Of a DNA stretch of 64,000 bases, positions 1 through 8,530 are shown piece after piece. The stretch lies in NCBI RefSeq assembly GCF_024749165.1, contig NZ_CP087190.1, forward strand, positions 4,561,501 through 4,625,500. The letters are read 5' to 3'. Position 1 is the first letter of the stretch. Each line of letters starts with the position of its first letter. Source of the DNA: Pseudomonas sp. B21-023 (lineage in GTDB: Bacteria > Pseudomonadota > Gammaproteobacteria > Pseudomonadales > Pseudomonadaceae). The notes under the pieces were generated by a model. The model was not told the origin of the DNA and made no database searches. It saw only the letters and a list, made by a program, of their open reading frames with translations. Position numbers and translations under genes: made by a program.

Positions 1-10
1 AATCACTCAC
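1..10 (-). CDS. lepA: Probable 5' end of lepA (elongation factor 4), cut by the window edge
   Basis: Only the first three codons and one base of a fourth are visible: GTG AGT GAT on the minus strand, which would read Met-Ser-Asp. Pseudomonas LepA starts Met-Ser-Asp-Leu and its gene normally follows mucD in this orientation, so the position and the start fit. No strong ribosome binding site is visible upstream. This is an inference from gene order and three codons; the bases to the left of the window would settle it. Confidence 0.35.
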
Positions 11-120
11 AGGTCAACACTCGAAAAGGCTGCGAGCCGGACGCCCGCCGAAAAATAGCCGGGAATTGTACCTCAAGCCGCAGGGATATGGGAGAACCCT
101 TGTCACCTGCCTATCGGTTA

Positions 121-213
121 GCGTGGGAGCGGGCTTGCCCCGCGATGGCGTCCGATCAGTTGAAATTGTTGCCTGATCTGACAATATCGCGGGGCAAACC
201 CGCTCCCACGTAG
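121..213. repeat. Inverted pair of REP elements
   Basis: Two copies of the P. putida REP (GTGGGAGCGGGCTTGCCCCGCGAT and its complement) face each other at about 121-146 and 188-213, with a 40-base centre. Such pairs (BIMEs) sit between genes and form long hairpins. This one lies about 20 bp from the left end of the IS element. Confidence 0.85.
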
Positions 214-232
214 GACCTTTACTCCTGCTTGC

Positions 233-260
233 TGTCTAGTCCTGAAATAGGTTTACACCT
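233..260. repeat. IS terminal inverted repeat, left
   Basis: Begins TGTCTAGTCCTGAAATAGG and ends TTTACACCT. It pairs with the repeat at 1528-1555 with four mismatches. The flanking target-site copy TGC is at 230-232. Confidence 0.88.
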
Positions 261-281
261 GTTCAGGTAGGCCGACAGACC

Positions 282-1163
282 TCAAAACGCCCGATGCACC
301 GCATCGGGCGTTTTGTTTTTCAGGGCCATATGAGGCCGTTCTGTGTTGTAGATCTGCACTGCCTCATCAACCATCTTCCTCGCCTGCTCAAGATCTTCAG
401 GGATCCTCAACAACAGCTCCGTCTTGAGGATTCCGTTGATGCGCTCCGCCAGCGCGTTCTGATAACAGTCATACCCATCAGTCATGGAGCACTGAACGTC
501 GTGCCGTTGGTGCAGTGACTGGTACAGCGTCGAGCAGTATTGGATGCCTCGATCCGAATGATGGACTAATGGCTGGCGACGACGTCGCTTTCGTAAGGCC
601 TGCTTGAAGGCTTGCGCCACTGACTCGGCATGCAGGCTTTCATGGACGTGGTGGCCAACAATTTTCCTGGAGTACGCATCCGTTACCAGGCTCAGATACA
701 GCGGGCCGTTACGTGCGGGCAGATAAGTAATGTCGGCAACCCAGACGTGCTCTGGCCTTGTCGGTACGACTTGGCTTGGGCCGGGCTTAAGTAAGTTGGG
801 ATGACGGTAGAAGCGATGAAAGCTCTGCGTTGTCTTGTGATACGCCCGCTTAGGCAGCACTAGCAAGCGGCGCTCACCCAAGACCTGGAAAAGCCTGTCT
901 CGGCCGAGCTGGACTCGTCTGTCAGGTTGGCAATGCAGCAGATAGTGCAGCTTGCGTGTACCCAGACGAGGCTGGCGCATCCGGATTTGCTGTACGAACT
1001 CAACCACTCGATCCGTCTGGCGCTCTTTGTCATCAGCGGCTTGGTTGCGCTTGTAGTATGCCTGTCGACTGATGCCTAGAAACTGACAAGCCCTGGCAAT
1101 GCTCAGTCCTGCGACTTGACCTTGCGTGAGGACTTGCCGGATCGCTTTTTTACGACCGATACA
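282..1163 (-). CDS. IS3-family transposase OrfB (DDE integrase), expressed by -1 frameshift
   Basis: This reading frame encodes the catalytic part of the transposase. The first in-frame possible start (GTG at 1005-1007) gives 241 residues, but the frame is open upstream past 1151 and overlaps the end of orfA, as expected when OrfB is made only as an OrfAB fusion. The HTH_21-type region (RACQFLGISRQAYYK) lies in that overlap. The rve core shows all three acidic residues: D in WVADITYL, D in HHSDRGIQY and E in NALAERINGILKTE. Nothing suggests decay, so the element could be active. Confidence 0.9.
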   Translation of the reverse strand, partial: CIGRKKAIRQVLTQGQVAGLSIARACQFLGISRQAYYKRNQAADDKERQTDRVVEFVQQIRMRQPRLGTRKLHYLLHCQPDRRVQLGRDRLFQVLGERRLLVLPKRAYHKTTQSFHRFYRHPNLLKPGPSQVVPTRPEHVWVADITYLPARNGPLYLSLVTDAYSRKIVGHHVHESLHAESVAQAFKQALRKRRRRQPLVHHSDRGIQYCSTLYQSLHQRHDVQCSMTDGYDCYQNALAERINGILKTELLLRIPEDLEQARKMVDEAVQIYNTERPHMALKNKTPDAVHRAF

Positions 1164-1501
1164 CCGTAGTCATTTTTCAGAACATCAACGACCGTCTCAA
1201 AGAACTGAGCCTTCTGACTCATCAGCTCAAGCTGCTGCTCAAGCTCTTTGATTCGCTGCTCTGGAGTGAGCGTTTTGGGGTCAGACATCGCGCAGCTCCT
1301 CTCGTCGCGGATCGAGGCCCCCTGGCTCCAATCCTGCCGACCGTGCTTACGCAACCATACCAGAACCGTAGATTTTCCTTGGATGCCGTACCGCTCCCGG
1401 GCCTGGGTGCAGGTCAGCTCGCCTTTTTCGATCTGATCGACCACTGCCAATTTAAAAGACAGCGAGTAATCACGCTGTGTGCGCTTTACACCTTGATCCA
1501 T
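1103..1501 (-). CDS. IS3-family transposase OrfA (helix-turn-helix)
   Basis: This 132-residue protein has an N-terminal HTH of the IS3 OrfA type (LSFKLAVVDQIEKGELT, then ARERYGIQGKSTVLVWLRKHG, about residues 14-54). A leucine-zipper-like coiled coil follows (LTPEQRIKELEQQLELMSQ, about 78-96), which in this family mediates dimer formation. ATG at 1499-1501 is preceded by GGAGAG at good spacing. The 3' end holds the slippery sequence that feeds ribosomes into OrfB. Alone, OrfA usually represses transposition. Confidence 0.9.
   Translation of the reverse strand: MDQGVKRTQRDYSLSFKLAVVDQIEKGELTCTQARERYGIQGKSTVLVWLRKHGRQDWSQGASIRDERSCAMSDPKTLTPEQRIKELEQQLELMSQKAQFFETVVDVLKNDYGVSVVKKRSGKSSRKVKSQD
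1145..1151 (-). other. Programmed -1 frameshift site A-AAA-AAG between orfA and orfB
   Basis: On the minus strand the orfA frame reads GTA AAA AAG, which contains the heptamer A AAA AAG in the X-XXY-YYZ phase. Slippage by one base puts ribosomes on AAA AAA GCG, exactly the orfB frame, which is open from here to its stop at 282. This is the classical IS3-family arrangement. Confidence 0.88.
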
Positions 1502-1527
1502 CTGACTCTCCGGAAATTCGGGATGGG

Positions 1528-1555
1528 AGGTGTAAACCTTATTCAGGACGGGACA
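1528..1555. repeat. IS terminal inverted repeat, right
   Basis: On the minus strand it begins TGTCCCGTCCTGAATAAGG and ends TTTACACCT. It matches the left repeat at 24 of 28 positions. The target-site copy TGC follows at 1556-1558. Confidence 0.88.
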
Positions 1556-1563
1556 TGCTCAAG

Positions 1564-1590
1564 AAAAAGGGCAGCCGAGGCTGCCCTTTC
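1564..1590 (-). terminator. Rho-independent terminator of the algU-mucD operon
   Basis: Arms AAAGGGCAGCC and GGCTGCCCTTT are followed on the minus strand by a run of T. It starts 17 bases beyond the mucD stop codon. The IS element inserted a few bases further on. Confidence 0.85.
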
Positions 1591-1606
1591 CTACCTTGCA
1601 ATCCGC

Positions 1607-3046
1607 TTATTCAGCCAGCTTGAAGGTGATGAAGCTGGCACGCCCCTGGCGCAGCACGCGCATGGACACCGAACGGTTCTTCGGCAATTCCTTGGCGATC
1701 TCGGTGAACTGCTTGGCCGAGGCAATGGCCTGGTTGTTCAGGTGGCTGATCACATCGCCCGGACGCAGGCCGATCATGGCCGCCGGGCCATCCTGGACTT
1801 CCTTGATGACCACCCCACCCTTGAGTTCGAGCGACTTTTTCTGCTCGGCACTGAGGTCGGCGACAGATACGCCCAGACGGTTGCTGCTGCGCTCGGCGCT
1901 GCCATCGGCACCCGCACCCATGCCGATGTCGGCGTCATCCTCGGGCAATGCGCCGATGGTCACATCCAGGTTCTGGCGCTTGCCATTGCGGATGATCTCA
2001 AGCTTGGCTTTCTCGCCATCTTTCAGGCTGCCCACCAGGTGCGGCAGGTCGGCGGACATGACGATCGGCTGGCCATTCATGCTCAGGATCACGTCGCCCA
2101 CCTGCAGGCCGCCCTTGGCTGCCGGGCCGTTTTCCAGGACCTGGGCCACCAGGGCACCGGCCGGCTTGTCCAGGCCGAACGACTCGGCCAGGTCCTTGTT
2201 GACCTCCTGGATCACCACGCCCAGCCAGCCGCGGCTGACCTTGCCGTCTTTCTTCAACTGGTTCGATACATCGATCGCCACGTCGATCGGGATGGCGAAC
2301 GACAGGCCCATGAAGCCGCCGGAACGGGTGAAGATCTGCGAGTTGATGCCCACCACCTCGCCTTTCATGTTGAACAGCGGCCCACCGGAGTTGCCCGGGT
2401 TGATCGCCACGTCGGTCTGGATGAACGGCACATAGGTGTCGTTGGGCAGCGTGCGGCCCTTGGCGCTGACGATACCCTTGGTCACCGAGTGGTCGAAGCC
2501 GAACGGCGAACCGATGGCCAGCACCCATTCACCGACCTTGAGCTTTTCCGAATCGCCCAGTTTGACGGTCGGCAGCTTCTTGCCGTCGACCTTGAGCAAC
2601 GCCACGTCGGTGCGTGGGTCGGTACCCACCAGCTTGGCCTGCAGCTCGCTGCGGTCGGACAGGCGGACGATGATCTCGTCAGCGTCGGCCACCACATGGT
2701 TGTTGGTCAGCACGTAGCCGTCACTGGAAATGATGAAGCCCGACCCCAGCGACTGCGCCTCACGCTGGCGATCACCGCGCGGCGAACGCGGCTGCTGCGG
2801 CATGTTGCGCTCGAAGAACTCGCGGAACATCGGCGGCAGGCCTTCCAGGTCGGGCATCTGCCCGGCGGCGACACGGCGGTCCGGCAGCTTCTGCTTGGTA
2901 CTGATGTTGACCACCGCCGGCGAGGCCTGCTCGACCAGGGTGGTGAAGTCCGGCAGGGACTCCTCGGCCTGGGCACTGAGCACCTGGCCGAGCATCAGCA
3001 CGGCAGCGAACATCGATAGGTAGGTTTTCAAGCGTGGTATTGACAT
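1607..3046 (-). CDS. mucD: MucD, periplasmic DegP/HtrA-type serine protease and chaperone
   Basis: This 479-residue protein degrades or refolds misfolded envelope proteins and dampens AlgU signalling. A signal peptide (residues 1-26, cut after SAQA) is followed by a trypsin-like domain with the triad H117 (TNNHVV), D147 (PRTDVAL) and S220 (NPGNSGGP), then two PDZ domains (about 265-355 and 385-475). The start at 3046 (MSIPRLKTYL) was chosen over the longer frame from 3160 because GGGAG precedes it and the signal peptide then begins correctly. It is last in algU-mucA-mucB-mucD. MucC, present in P. aeruginosa between mucB and mucD, is absent; a 168-bp gap lies there instead. Confidence 0.96.
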   Translation of the reverse strand: MSIPRLKTYLSMFAAVLMLGQVLSAQAEESLPDFTTLVEQASPAVVNISTKQKLPDRRVAAGQMPDLEGLPPMFREFFERNMPQQPRSPRGDRQREAQSLGSGFIISSDGYVLTNNHVVADADEIIVRLSDRSELQAKLVGTDPRTDVALLKVDGKKLPTVKLGDSEKLKVGEWVLAIGSPFGFDHSVTKGIVSAKGRTLPNDTYVPFIQTDVAINPGNSGGPLFNMKGEVVGINSQIFTRSGGFMGLSFAIPIDVAIDVSNQLKKDGKVSRGWLGVVIQEVNKDLAESFGLDKPAGALVAQVLENGPAAKGGLQVGDVILSMNGQPIVMSADLPHLVGSLKDGEKAKLEIIRNGKRQNLDVTIGALPEDDADIGMGAGADGSAERSSNRLGVSVADLSAEQKKSLELKGGVVIKEVQDGPAAMIGLRPGDVISHLNNQAIASAKQFTEIAKELPKNRSVSMRVLRQGRASFITFKLAE

Positions 3047-3214
3047 ACGGCTCCCGTCACAACGAGCGTAGTTAGCAGTAAGGTTCCCGCAGACGCAGGA
3101 AAGGCCAGACTCCGAGAAGCCTGACCTATAGAAAATTTGCGGCAGGATTGCAAATGACAATGCCTTAATTTCATGTCAGCTCTGTGTAACAAGAGCTGTC
3201 AGGGCACTGCTCAG

Positions 3215-4180
3215 TCATTGACGCGCCTGGGCATCCTGGGCCCGCATCGACAAGGCGACACGCTCGGCAGTGCCCAGCGGAATCTCGCCGACCACCGTGA
3301 CCATCACCTTGCCCTTGGGCGTGGTCAGGCGCCGCGACACTGCGACAGTAGGGCCGAGCTGGGCACGGGTATCGATACCGGGCTCGTTGCCGATCGGCTC
3401 GAGGAACACCGAAAAACGGGCCAGGCCATCGTCATACATCAGGCTGCTGACGGTACTCTTGCGCTCGGGGTCGCGCCGCACCGAGCTGTTGACCAGCTCA
3501 AAACCCGGCGGCAACCAGTCGGAACGCCACCCGGCAGCGCTTTCGGAGGTGCCGGAGGCGACCTGTTCGACCGGCCTGCAGGCAGCACCGGCGCTGAGGT
3601 CGGCCTCGGTCGGCACGTCGTCGGTGTCCAGGCGGGTCATCTGGAAGCGCTCGAGCAACTGGCCCTTGTCGTTGAGCATCAACGAGCGTAGAGGCAGGCC
3701 GGTACGCCGATCCAGGTGCAATTCGAAGGCATAGCGATGCTGGTCACGCGGGGTGAGCGAGACAATCACCGCGTCGCGCCCGGCGACGCGTGACTTGCCT
3801 GCCACGCTCAGATCATACCAGCTCATCAGTTTCAGGGGATCGAGCACCCGCGCGGCAGTGTCCGGCGCGGCGCTCACGCTACTGACCAAGTTGCCACTGA
3901 CGCACTGCACCTTGCCGTCGACCCGCACGATTTCCTGGGCCGAGCCGTCGAGCTGCAGCAGCCGCTCGCTGACCTTGCCGTCCTGGACGCGATGCCAGAT
4001 ATCGTGGGATGAGAAACTGCCGTTACGTTCGTAGACGAAGGAACCCTGGTAACTCTGCTGCTGCTCGGCCCTTGCCAGCTTGTTGAGCCACTCGCTCGCC
4101 TCGGGCGAAGAGTTGGCGGCCAGGGCCTGTACCGTCAGGCTGCTGCCAAGCAGCAGCGACAGGAGAGGTAGCGCGCGCAT
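3215..4180 (-). CDS. mucB: MucB (RseB family), periplasmic negative regulator of AlgU
   Basis: This 321-residue protein has a signal peptide (LPLLSLLLGSSLTVQALA) and the MucB/RseB lipid-sensing fold: an N-terminal LolA-like half and a smaller C-terminal half. It binds the periplasmic part of MucA and protects it from site-1 cleavage, so AlgU stays sequestered until the envelope is stressed. AAGGAG precedes the ATG at 4178-4180. It follows mucA by 12 bp, so the two are probably translated together. Confidence 0.95.
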   Translation of the reverse strand: MRALPLLSLLLGSSLTVQALAANSSPEASEWLNKLARAEQQQSYQGSFVYERNGSFSSHDIWHRVQDGKVSERLLQLDGSAQEIVRVDGKVQCVSGNLVSSVSAAPDTAARVLDPLKLMSWYDLSVAGKSRVAGRDAVIVSLTPRDQHRYAFELHLDRRTGLPLRSLMLNDKGQLLERFQMTRLDTDDVPTEADLSAGAACRPVEQVASGTSESAAGWRSDWLPPGFELVNSSVRRDPERKSTVSSLMYDDGLARFSVFLEPIGNEPGIDTRAQLGPTVAVSRRLTTPKGKVMVTVVGEIPLGTAERVALSMRAQDAQARQ

Positions 4181-4192
4181 GATCCTCCTTAC

Positions 4193-4783
4193 TTAGCGGT
4201 TTTCCAGGCTGGCGGCGCGGGCGTAAGGCAGTGCGGTTTCGTTGCCCTTCAGCGCGGACTCCTGGGCGTGCTGGCGCAGGTAGCCTGGCAGGCGTTGATC
4301 CCAGCCGGCCTGGTTCTGCAGCACACCGTTGGCCATCGGCCCGGTCGGTTGCTCGTTGCCTTCACTATAGCCTGCCAATACGGCCGGGCCTTGCACCTGC
4401 GGCATGCTCAGGCCCTGCTGGGCTGGCTGCTGGGCGGCCAGCTGGGCGCCAGTGATCTCGTCCTGGTTGTAGAAACGCACGCCCGCCAGTACGGCAACGG
4501 TCACCGAAGCGGCCACGGCGAGACGGCCAATGCTGCGCCACGGGCCCTGCTTGACCTTGGCCGGCACGGCCTCGTCGGCCAGCGCCGCGGAAACCGCCGA
4601 GGCGATGTCCAGCTTGGGCAACAGCAGCTCCTTGTGCATGGCTGCACGGGCAACCTGGTAACGCGACCAGGTGGCACGGGTTTCGGCATCGTCGACGGCG
4701 TTCAGCACGCGACGCAGTTCCAGTTCGTCCGCTTCGTTATCCATCACCGCGGACAGCGATTCCTGCAAAGCTTCACGACTCAT
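4193..4783 (-). CDS. mucA: MucA, anti-sigma factor for AlgU
   Basis: This 196-residue inner-membrane protein has an RseA-type cytoplasmic N-terminal domain that binds AlgU (MSREALQESLSAVMDNEADE onward) and one membrane segment (about residues 85-104, RLAVAASVTVAVLAGVRFY). A periplasmic tail rich in Gln and Pro interacts with MucB. Regulated proteolysis of MucA frees AlgU. The frame is full length with no truncation of the mucA22 type, so nothing predicts a constitutively mucoid strain. GAGAGGAA precedes the ATG. Confidence 0.95.
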   Translation of the reverse strand: MSREALQESLSAVMDNEADELELRRVLNAVDDAETRATWSRYQVARAAMHKELLLPKLDIASAVSAALADEAVPAKVKQGPWRSIGRLAVAASVTVAVLAGVRFYNQDEITGAQLAAQQPAQQGLSMPQVQGPAVLAGYSEGNEQPTGPMANGVLQNQAGWDQRLPGYLRQHAQESALKGNETALPYARAASLENR

Positions 4784-4814
4784 GGCGGTTCCTCTCTTGG
4801 CTATCGCCGCTGTC

Positions 4815-5396
4815 TCAGGTTTCCTGCAACAAAGGTTGCAGGGCTTTGTCTATGGCCTCCCGAGCGCGGAAGATTCGAGAGCGCACGGTACCCACCGGAC
4901 ATTGCATGACACTGGCAATGTCTTCGTAACTCAGTCCGTCGAACTCGCGCAGGGTCAGTGCCGTGCGCAAGTCTTCGGGCAGTTGCTGGATGGTTCGATG
5001 GACAGTGCCTTCGATTTCATCCCGCAACAACGCGCGCTCTGGGGACTCGAGATCCTTGAGACCATGATCGCCGTCGTAAAACTCCGCATCCTCGGAGCTC
5101 ACATCGCTGTCTGGTGGCCGTCTTCCACGGGATACCAGGTAGTTCTTCGCCGTATTGATGGCAATGCGGTACAGCCAGGTGTAGAACGCACTGTCACCGC
5201 GAAAATTCCCAAGCGCACGGTATGCCTTGATGAAGGCTTCCTGCGCCACGTCCTGCGCTTCATGGGTGTCGTGTACGAAACGCACGATCAACCCGAGAAT
5301 CTTGTGCTGATACTTCAGCACCAACAGATCGAACGCTCGCCTGTCGCCACGCTGCACGCGCTCGACAAGCTGCTGATCCTCTTCCTGGGTTAGCAT
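4815..5396 (-). CDS. algU: AlgU/RpoE, extracytoplasmic-stress sigma factor
   Basis: This 193-residue ECF sigma factor directs RNA polymerase to envelope-stress and alginate promoters. Region 2 (about residues 22-90, FDLLVLKYQHKILGLIVRF to GDSAFYTWLYRIA) and region 4 (about 130-185, LPEDLRTALTLREF to GTVRSRIFRAREA) are both complete. I chose ATG at 5394-5396 (MLTQEEDQQL) rather than the GTG two codons upstream, because it matches the known N terminus and has GGAG at suitable spacing. The gene heads the muc operon and is divergent from nadB. A match to the AlgU-type promoter lies 60 bp upstream, suggesting autoregulation. Confidence 0.97.
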   Translation of the reverse strand: MLTQEEDQQLVERVQRGDRRAFDLLVLKYQHKILGLIVRFVHDTHEAQDVAQEAFIKAYRALGNFRGDSAFYTWLYRIAINTAKNYLVSRGRRPPDSDVSSEDAEFYDGDHGLKDLESPERALLRDEIEGTVHRTIQQLPEDLRTALTLREFDGLSYEDIASVMQCPVGTVRSRIFRAREAIDKALQPLLQET

Positions 5397-5455
5397 GAAC
5401 ACTCCTCAGTGATCTCGAAGGAGCGTTGCAACAGCCATCGTTCAGGCTTGCAACC

Positions 5456-5482
5456 ATAGACTCGGGCTTTTCGCAAAAGTTC
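5456..5482 (-). promoter_or_regulatory. AlgU (sigma-E type) promoter of the algU operon
   Basis: On the minus strand GAACTT (5477-5482) is followed, after 16 bases, by TCTAT (5456-5460). The known AlgU consensus is GAACTT, 16-17 bases, TCTGA. It lies 60 bp upstream of the algU start codon, in line with the autoregulated promoter known in P. aeruginosa. The rest of the 5403-5832 intergenic region must hold the nadB promoter, which I could not pinpoint. Confidence 0.75.
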
Positions 5483-5832
5483 TCCCCTCCAAGCAAGTTT
5501 CCTGCGGCCCTTGGTCGGCTCGCACGGAAGACGCAACGCGGTCACGGCCGGCTGCGCCGATAATCAGTTTTCGTTACGCAGGTGCCAGCCCAGAATAGAG
5601 CCGGCGCCTTGCGTCGCCGCAGCAACCTGTGGCGTACGGGCAGCCTGTATAGGATTTCCAGGGGTATCGGAAAGTTCCCACAAAGATCGCCACCCACCCG
5701 CAAGTGCCATTGGAAATCAGGCGCCCGGGGCTGCTATAAAGGCATCCCGACCCGGTTTCACGATAGTTTCACAATGCCATCGGCGCCCGACTATTGTGCC
5801 GTGCCCCCTCCAAAGATTACTAGTGTCCCGAC

Positions 5833-7446
5833 ATGAGCCAACAATTCCAACATGATGTCCTGGTGATCGGTAGCGGTGCCGCCGGTCTCAGCCTGGCACT
5901 GAACCTTCCCGGCCACCTGCGCATTGCCGTGCTGAGCAAGGGCGACCTGGCCAACGGTTCTACCTTCTGGGCCCAGGGCGGTGTCGCCGCGGTGCTCGAT
6001 GACACAGATACCGTGCAGTCGCATGTCGAGGACACGCTCAACGCCGGTGGCGGCCTGTGCCATGAAGATGCCGTGCGCTTCACCGTCGAGCACAGCCGCG
6101 AGGCCATCCAGTGGCTGATCGAGCAAGGCGTGCCGTTTACCCGCGACGAACACTACAGCGTCGACGACGGTGGTTTCGAGTTCCACCTGACCCGCGAAGG
6201 GGGCCATAGCCACCGGCGCATCATCCATGCCGCCGACGCCACCGGTGCCGCTATCTTCACCACGTTGCTGGAGCAGGCGCGCAAGCGGCCGAACATCCAA
6301 TTGCTGGAACAGCGCGTGGCCGTCGACCTGATCACCGAGCGGCGCCTGGGCCTGGACGGAGATCGCTGCCTTGGCGCCTACGTCCTGGACCGCAACACCG
6401 GCGAGGTGGACACCTTCGGTGCCCGTTTCACCGTGCTGGCCACCGGCGGCGCGGCCAAGGTCTACCTCTATACCAGTAATCCCGACGGTGCTTGCGGCGA
6501 CGGCATCGCCATGGCTTGGCGCGCCGGCTGCCGGGTGGCCAACCTGGAGTTCAACCAGTTCCACCCAACCTGCCTGTACCATCCGCAGGCCAAGAGCTTC
6601 CTGATCACCGAGGCCCTGCGCGGTGAGGGCGCCCTGCTGCGCCTGCCCAACGGCGAGCGTTTCATGCCGCGCTTCGACCCACGTGAAGAGCTGGCGCCAC
6701 GGGATATCGTCGCCCGCGCCATCGACCACGAGATGAAGCGCCTGGGGGTGGACTGCGTCTATCTGGATATCAGCCACAAGCCGGCCGACTTCATCAAGAG
6801 CCATTTCCCAACGGTCTACGAACGCTGCCTGACCTTCGGTATCGACATCACCCGCCAGCCTATCCCGGTGGTGCCTGCGGCCCATTACACCTGTGGCGGG
6901 GTAATGATCGACGAGCACGGCCACAGCGACGTGCCTGGCCTGTACGCCATCGGCGAAACCAGTTTCACCGGCCTGCATGGCGCCAACAGGATGGCCAGCA
7001 ACTCGCTGCTCGAATGCTTCGTCTATGGCCGCGCCGCCGCCGCCGACATCGAGGCGCGCTTGGACCAGGTCGCCATGCCCCGCGCCCTGCCCTGCTGGGA
7101 CGCAAGCCAGGTCACCGATTCGGACGAGGACGTGATCATCGCGCACAACTGGGACGAACTGCGGCGCTTCATGTGGGACTATGTGGGCATCGTGCGCACC
7201 AGCAAGCGCCTGCAACGGGCCGAGCACAGGGTGCGCATGCTGTTGGACGAAATCGACGAGTTCTACAGCAACTACAAGGTCAGCCGTGACCTGATCGAGC
7301 TGCGCAACCTGGCGCAGGTGGCCGAGTTGATGATCCGTTCGGCCATGCAGCGCAAGGAAAGCCGGGGCCTGCATTACACCTTGGATTATCCAGGGATGCT
7401 GCCTGAGGCCAGGGACACGATCCTGGTGCCACCGAACCACGAGTAA
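5833..7446 (+). CDS. nadB: NadB, L-aspartate oxidase
   Basis: This 537-residue FAD enzyme oxidises L-aspartate to iminoaspartate, the first step of de novo NAD synthesis (with NadA). It has the N-terminal dinucleotide motif VIGSGAAG (about residues 11-18), the substrate-domain signature HRRIIHAAD, and the conserved HGANRMASNSLLECFVYG segment that contacts FAD. Its C-terminal helical domain is complete. The gene is divergent from algU, the usual arrangement in Pseudomonas. The ribosome binding site before ATG is weak. Confidence 0.96.
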   Translation: MSQQFQHDVLVIGSGAAGLSLALNLPGHLRIAVLSKGDLANGSTFWAQGGVAAVLDDTDTVQSHVEDTLNAGGGLCHEDAVRFTVEHSREAIQWLIEQGVPFTRDEHYSVDDGGFEFHLTREGGHSHRRIIHAADATGAAIFTTLLEQARKRPNIQLLEQRVAVDLITERRLGLDGDRCLGAYVLDRNTGEVDTFGARFTVLATGGAAKVYLYTSNPDGACGDGIAMAWRAGCRVANLEFNQFHPTCLYHPQAKSFLITEALRGEGALLRLPNGERFMPRFDPREELAPRDIVARAIDHEMKRLGVDCVYLDISHKPADFIKSHFPTVYERCLTFGIDITRQPIPVVPAAHYTCGGVMIDEHGHSDVPGLYAIGETSFTGLHGANRMASNSLLECFVYGRAAAADIEARLDQVAMPRALPCWDASQVTDSDEDVIIAHNWDELRRFMWDYVGIVRTSKRLQRAEHRVRMLLDEIDEFYSNYKVSRDLIELRNLAQVAELMIRSAMQRKESRGLHYTLDYPGMLPEARDTILVPPNHE

Positions 7447-7460
7447 GGCCTGGACAGGCG

Positions 7461-7530
7461 CAGGAGCGCGCTTGCACCGCGAAGGGATGACAGCCTCTGT
7501 ATCGTCATCGCGGCGCAAGCCCGCTCCCAC
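7461..7530. repeat. Degenerate REP pair between nadB and the quinone oxidoreductase gene
   Basis: Arms AGGAGCGCGCTTGCACCGCGA and TCGCGGCGCAAGCCCGCTCC resemble the REP at 121-213 with several changes. They lie between two convergent genes and could serve both as a terminator. Confidence 0.65.
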
Positions 7531-7539
7531 GAACCGCCA

Positions 7540-8502
7540 TCAAACGAGGGCTGGATCGATCACCAGCACCAGCTTCCCGGAAACCTGGTTGCTTGCCAGT
7601 TCCGCATAGGCCGCTTCGGCGAATTCGACCGGATAGGTATCGACCAACTGTGGCGACAGTCGCCCCTCGGCGAACAACGGCCACACCTGCTGGCGCAATT
7701 CGCGCAACAATTCGGCCTTGAACCCGTCATCACGGTTGCGCAGCGTGGAGCCGGTGATTTCCAGGCGCTTGCCCAACACCAGCGCCAGGTCCAGCTCGAC
7801 CTTGCGTCCGCCCATCAGGCCAATGATCACCCAACGCCCGTCACGAGCCAGCAGCTGCAGGTTGAGCGGCGCATAACTGGCGCCCACAGGGTCCAGAATC
7901 ACATCGAATGGACCAAGCTGCTTGAGGTCATCGAGGTTGCCATTGCGCACCACGCCACCTGCGGCCCCCAGCGACTCACAGTAGGCCAGCCGCGCCGGCG
8001 AGCCGACGCTGACCCACACCGGGTTGCCGAAGGCCTTGCACAGCTGGATCGCCGCCGAGCCCACACCACTGGCCCCGGCATGCACCAATACCTTCTCGCC
8101 AGCCTTCAATGCCCCCAGCTGGAAGATGTTCAGCCAGGCCGTGGCATACACCTCGGGAATCGCAGCGGCTTCCTGCAGGCTCAACCCTTCGGGCACCGGC
8201 AGCACATGACGGGCGTCGACCACCACCTCCTCGGCCATGCCACCACCGGCGAGCAATGCACAGACCCGGTCGCCCACACGCCAATCGGCACCCGCTCCGA
8301 CTTCCTCGACGACGCCGGCGCATTCCAGCCCCATATAAGGGCTGGCACCAGGAGGCGGCGGGTACAGCCCCGCCCGCTGCAGCAGGTCGGCGCGGTTCAG
8401 GCCCGCGGCGGCCACACGGATACGTACCTGCCCGGCATCGCAGGCCGGGCGCTCGGCCTCGACCCACGCCACATGTCCGTCAACGCCTTGCAATGCCTTC
8501 AC
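7540..8502 (-). CDS. NAD(P)H-quinone oxidoreductase, zinc-free MDR family (PIG3-like)
   Basis: This 320-residue protein belongs to the medium-chain reductases. Its N-terminal GroES-like domain (about 1-125) has the quinone-reductase features AAGLNRADLLQRAGLYPPPP and PYMGLECAGVVEEVG but no structural or catalytic zinc cysteines. The Rossmann part follows, with VHAGASGVGSAAIQLC (about 142-157) as nucleotide-binding motif. It most resembles the TP53I3/PIG3 branch, which reduces quinones with NADPH. The start is a GTG (8500-8502) preceded by GGAGG. Its substrate cannot be read from sequence. Confidence 0.88.
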   Translation of the reverse strand: MKALQGVDGHVAWVEAERPACDAGQVRIRVAAAGLNRADLLQRAGLYPPPPGASPYMGLECAGVVEEVGAGADWRVGDRVCALLAGGGMAEEVVVDARHVLPVPEGLSLQEAAAIPEVYATAWLNIFQLGALKAGEKVLVHAGASGVGSAAIQLCKAFGNPVWVSVGSPARLAYCESLGAAGGVVRNGNLDDLKQLGPFDVILDPVGASYAPLNLQLLARDGRWVIIGLMGGRKVELDLALVLGKRLEITGSTLRNRDDGFKAELLRELRQQVWPLFAEGRLSPQLVDTYPVEFAEAAYAELASNQVSGKLVLVIDPALV

Positions 8503-8530
8503 AGTGCCTCCATAGTTGAATCATATGACC

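Larger units (their letters stand above)
233..1555 (-). mobile_element. IS3-family insertion sequence, apparently complete
   Basis: A 1,323-bp element has 28-bp terminal inverted repeats (233-260 and 1528-1555, 24 of 28 bases matching), both starting TGTC and sharing GGTTTACACCT. The ends are TG and CA, as in IS3-family elements. The trinucleotide TGC flanks both sides (230-232 and 1556-1558), consistent with a 3-bp target duplication. It carries overlapping orfA and orfB with an intact DDE triad. The subgroup cannot be named without a database. It sits just beyond the mucD terminator, so it interrupts no gene but separates mucD from the probable lepA. Confidence 0.93.

Noticed and set aside
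121..213. CRISPR or phage attachment site
   Set aside because: Palindromic repeats recur singly or as facing pairs (also at 32603 and 51127), without regular spacers or cas genes; they are REP elements.
1343..3019. 558-residue open frame antisense to mucD
   Set aside because: It is a GC-driven shadow of mucD with no family resemblance and runs through an IS end and terminator.
5791..7530. 579-residue open frame antisense to nadB
   Set aside because: Pure shadow of a high-GC gene; nadB on the other strand has complete motifs.
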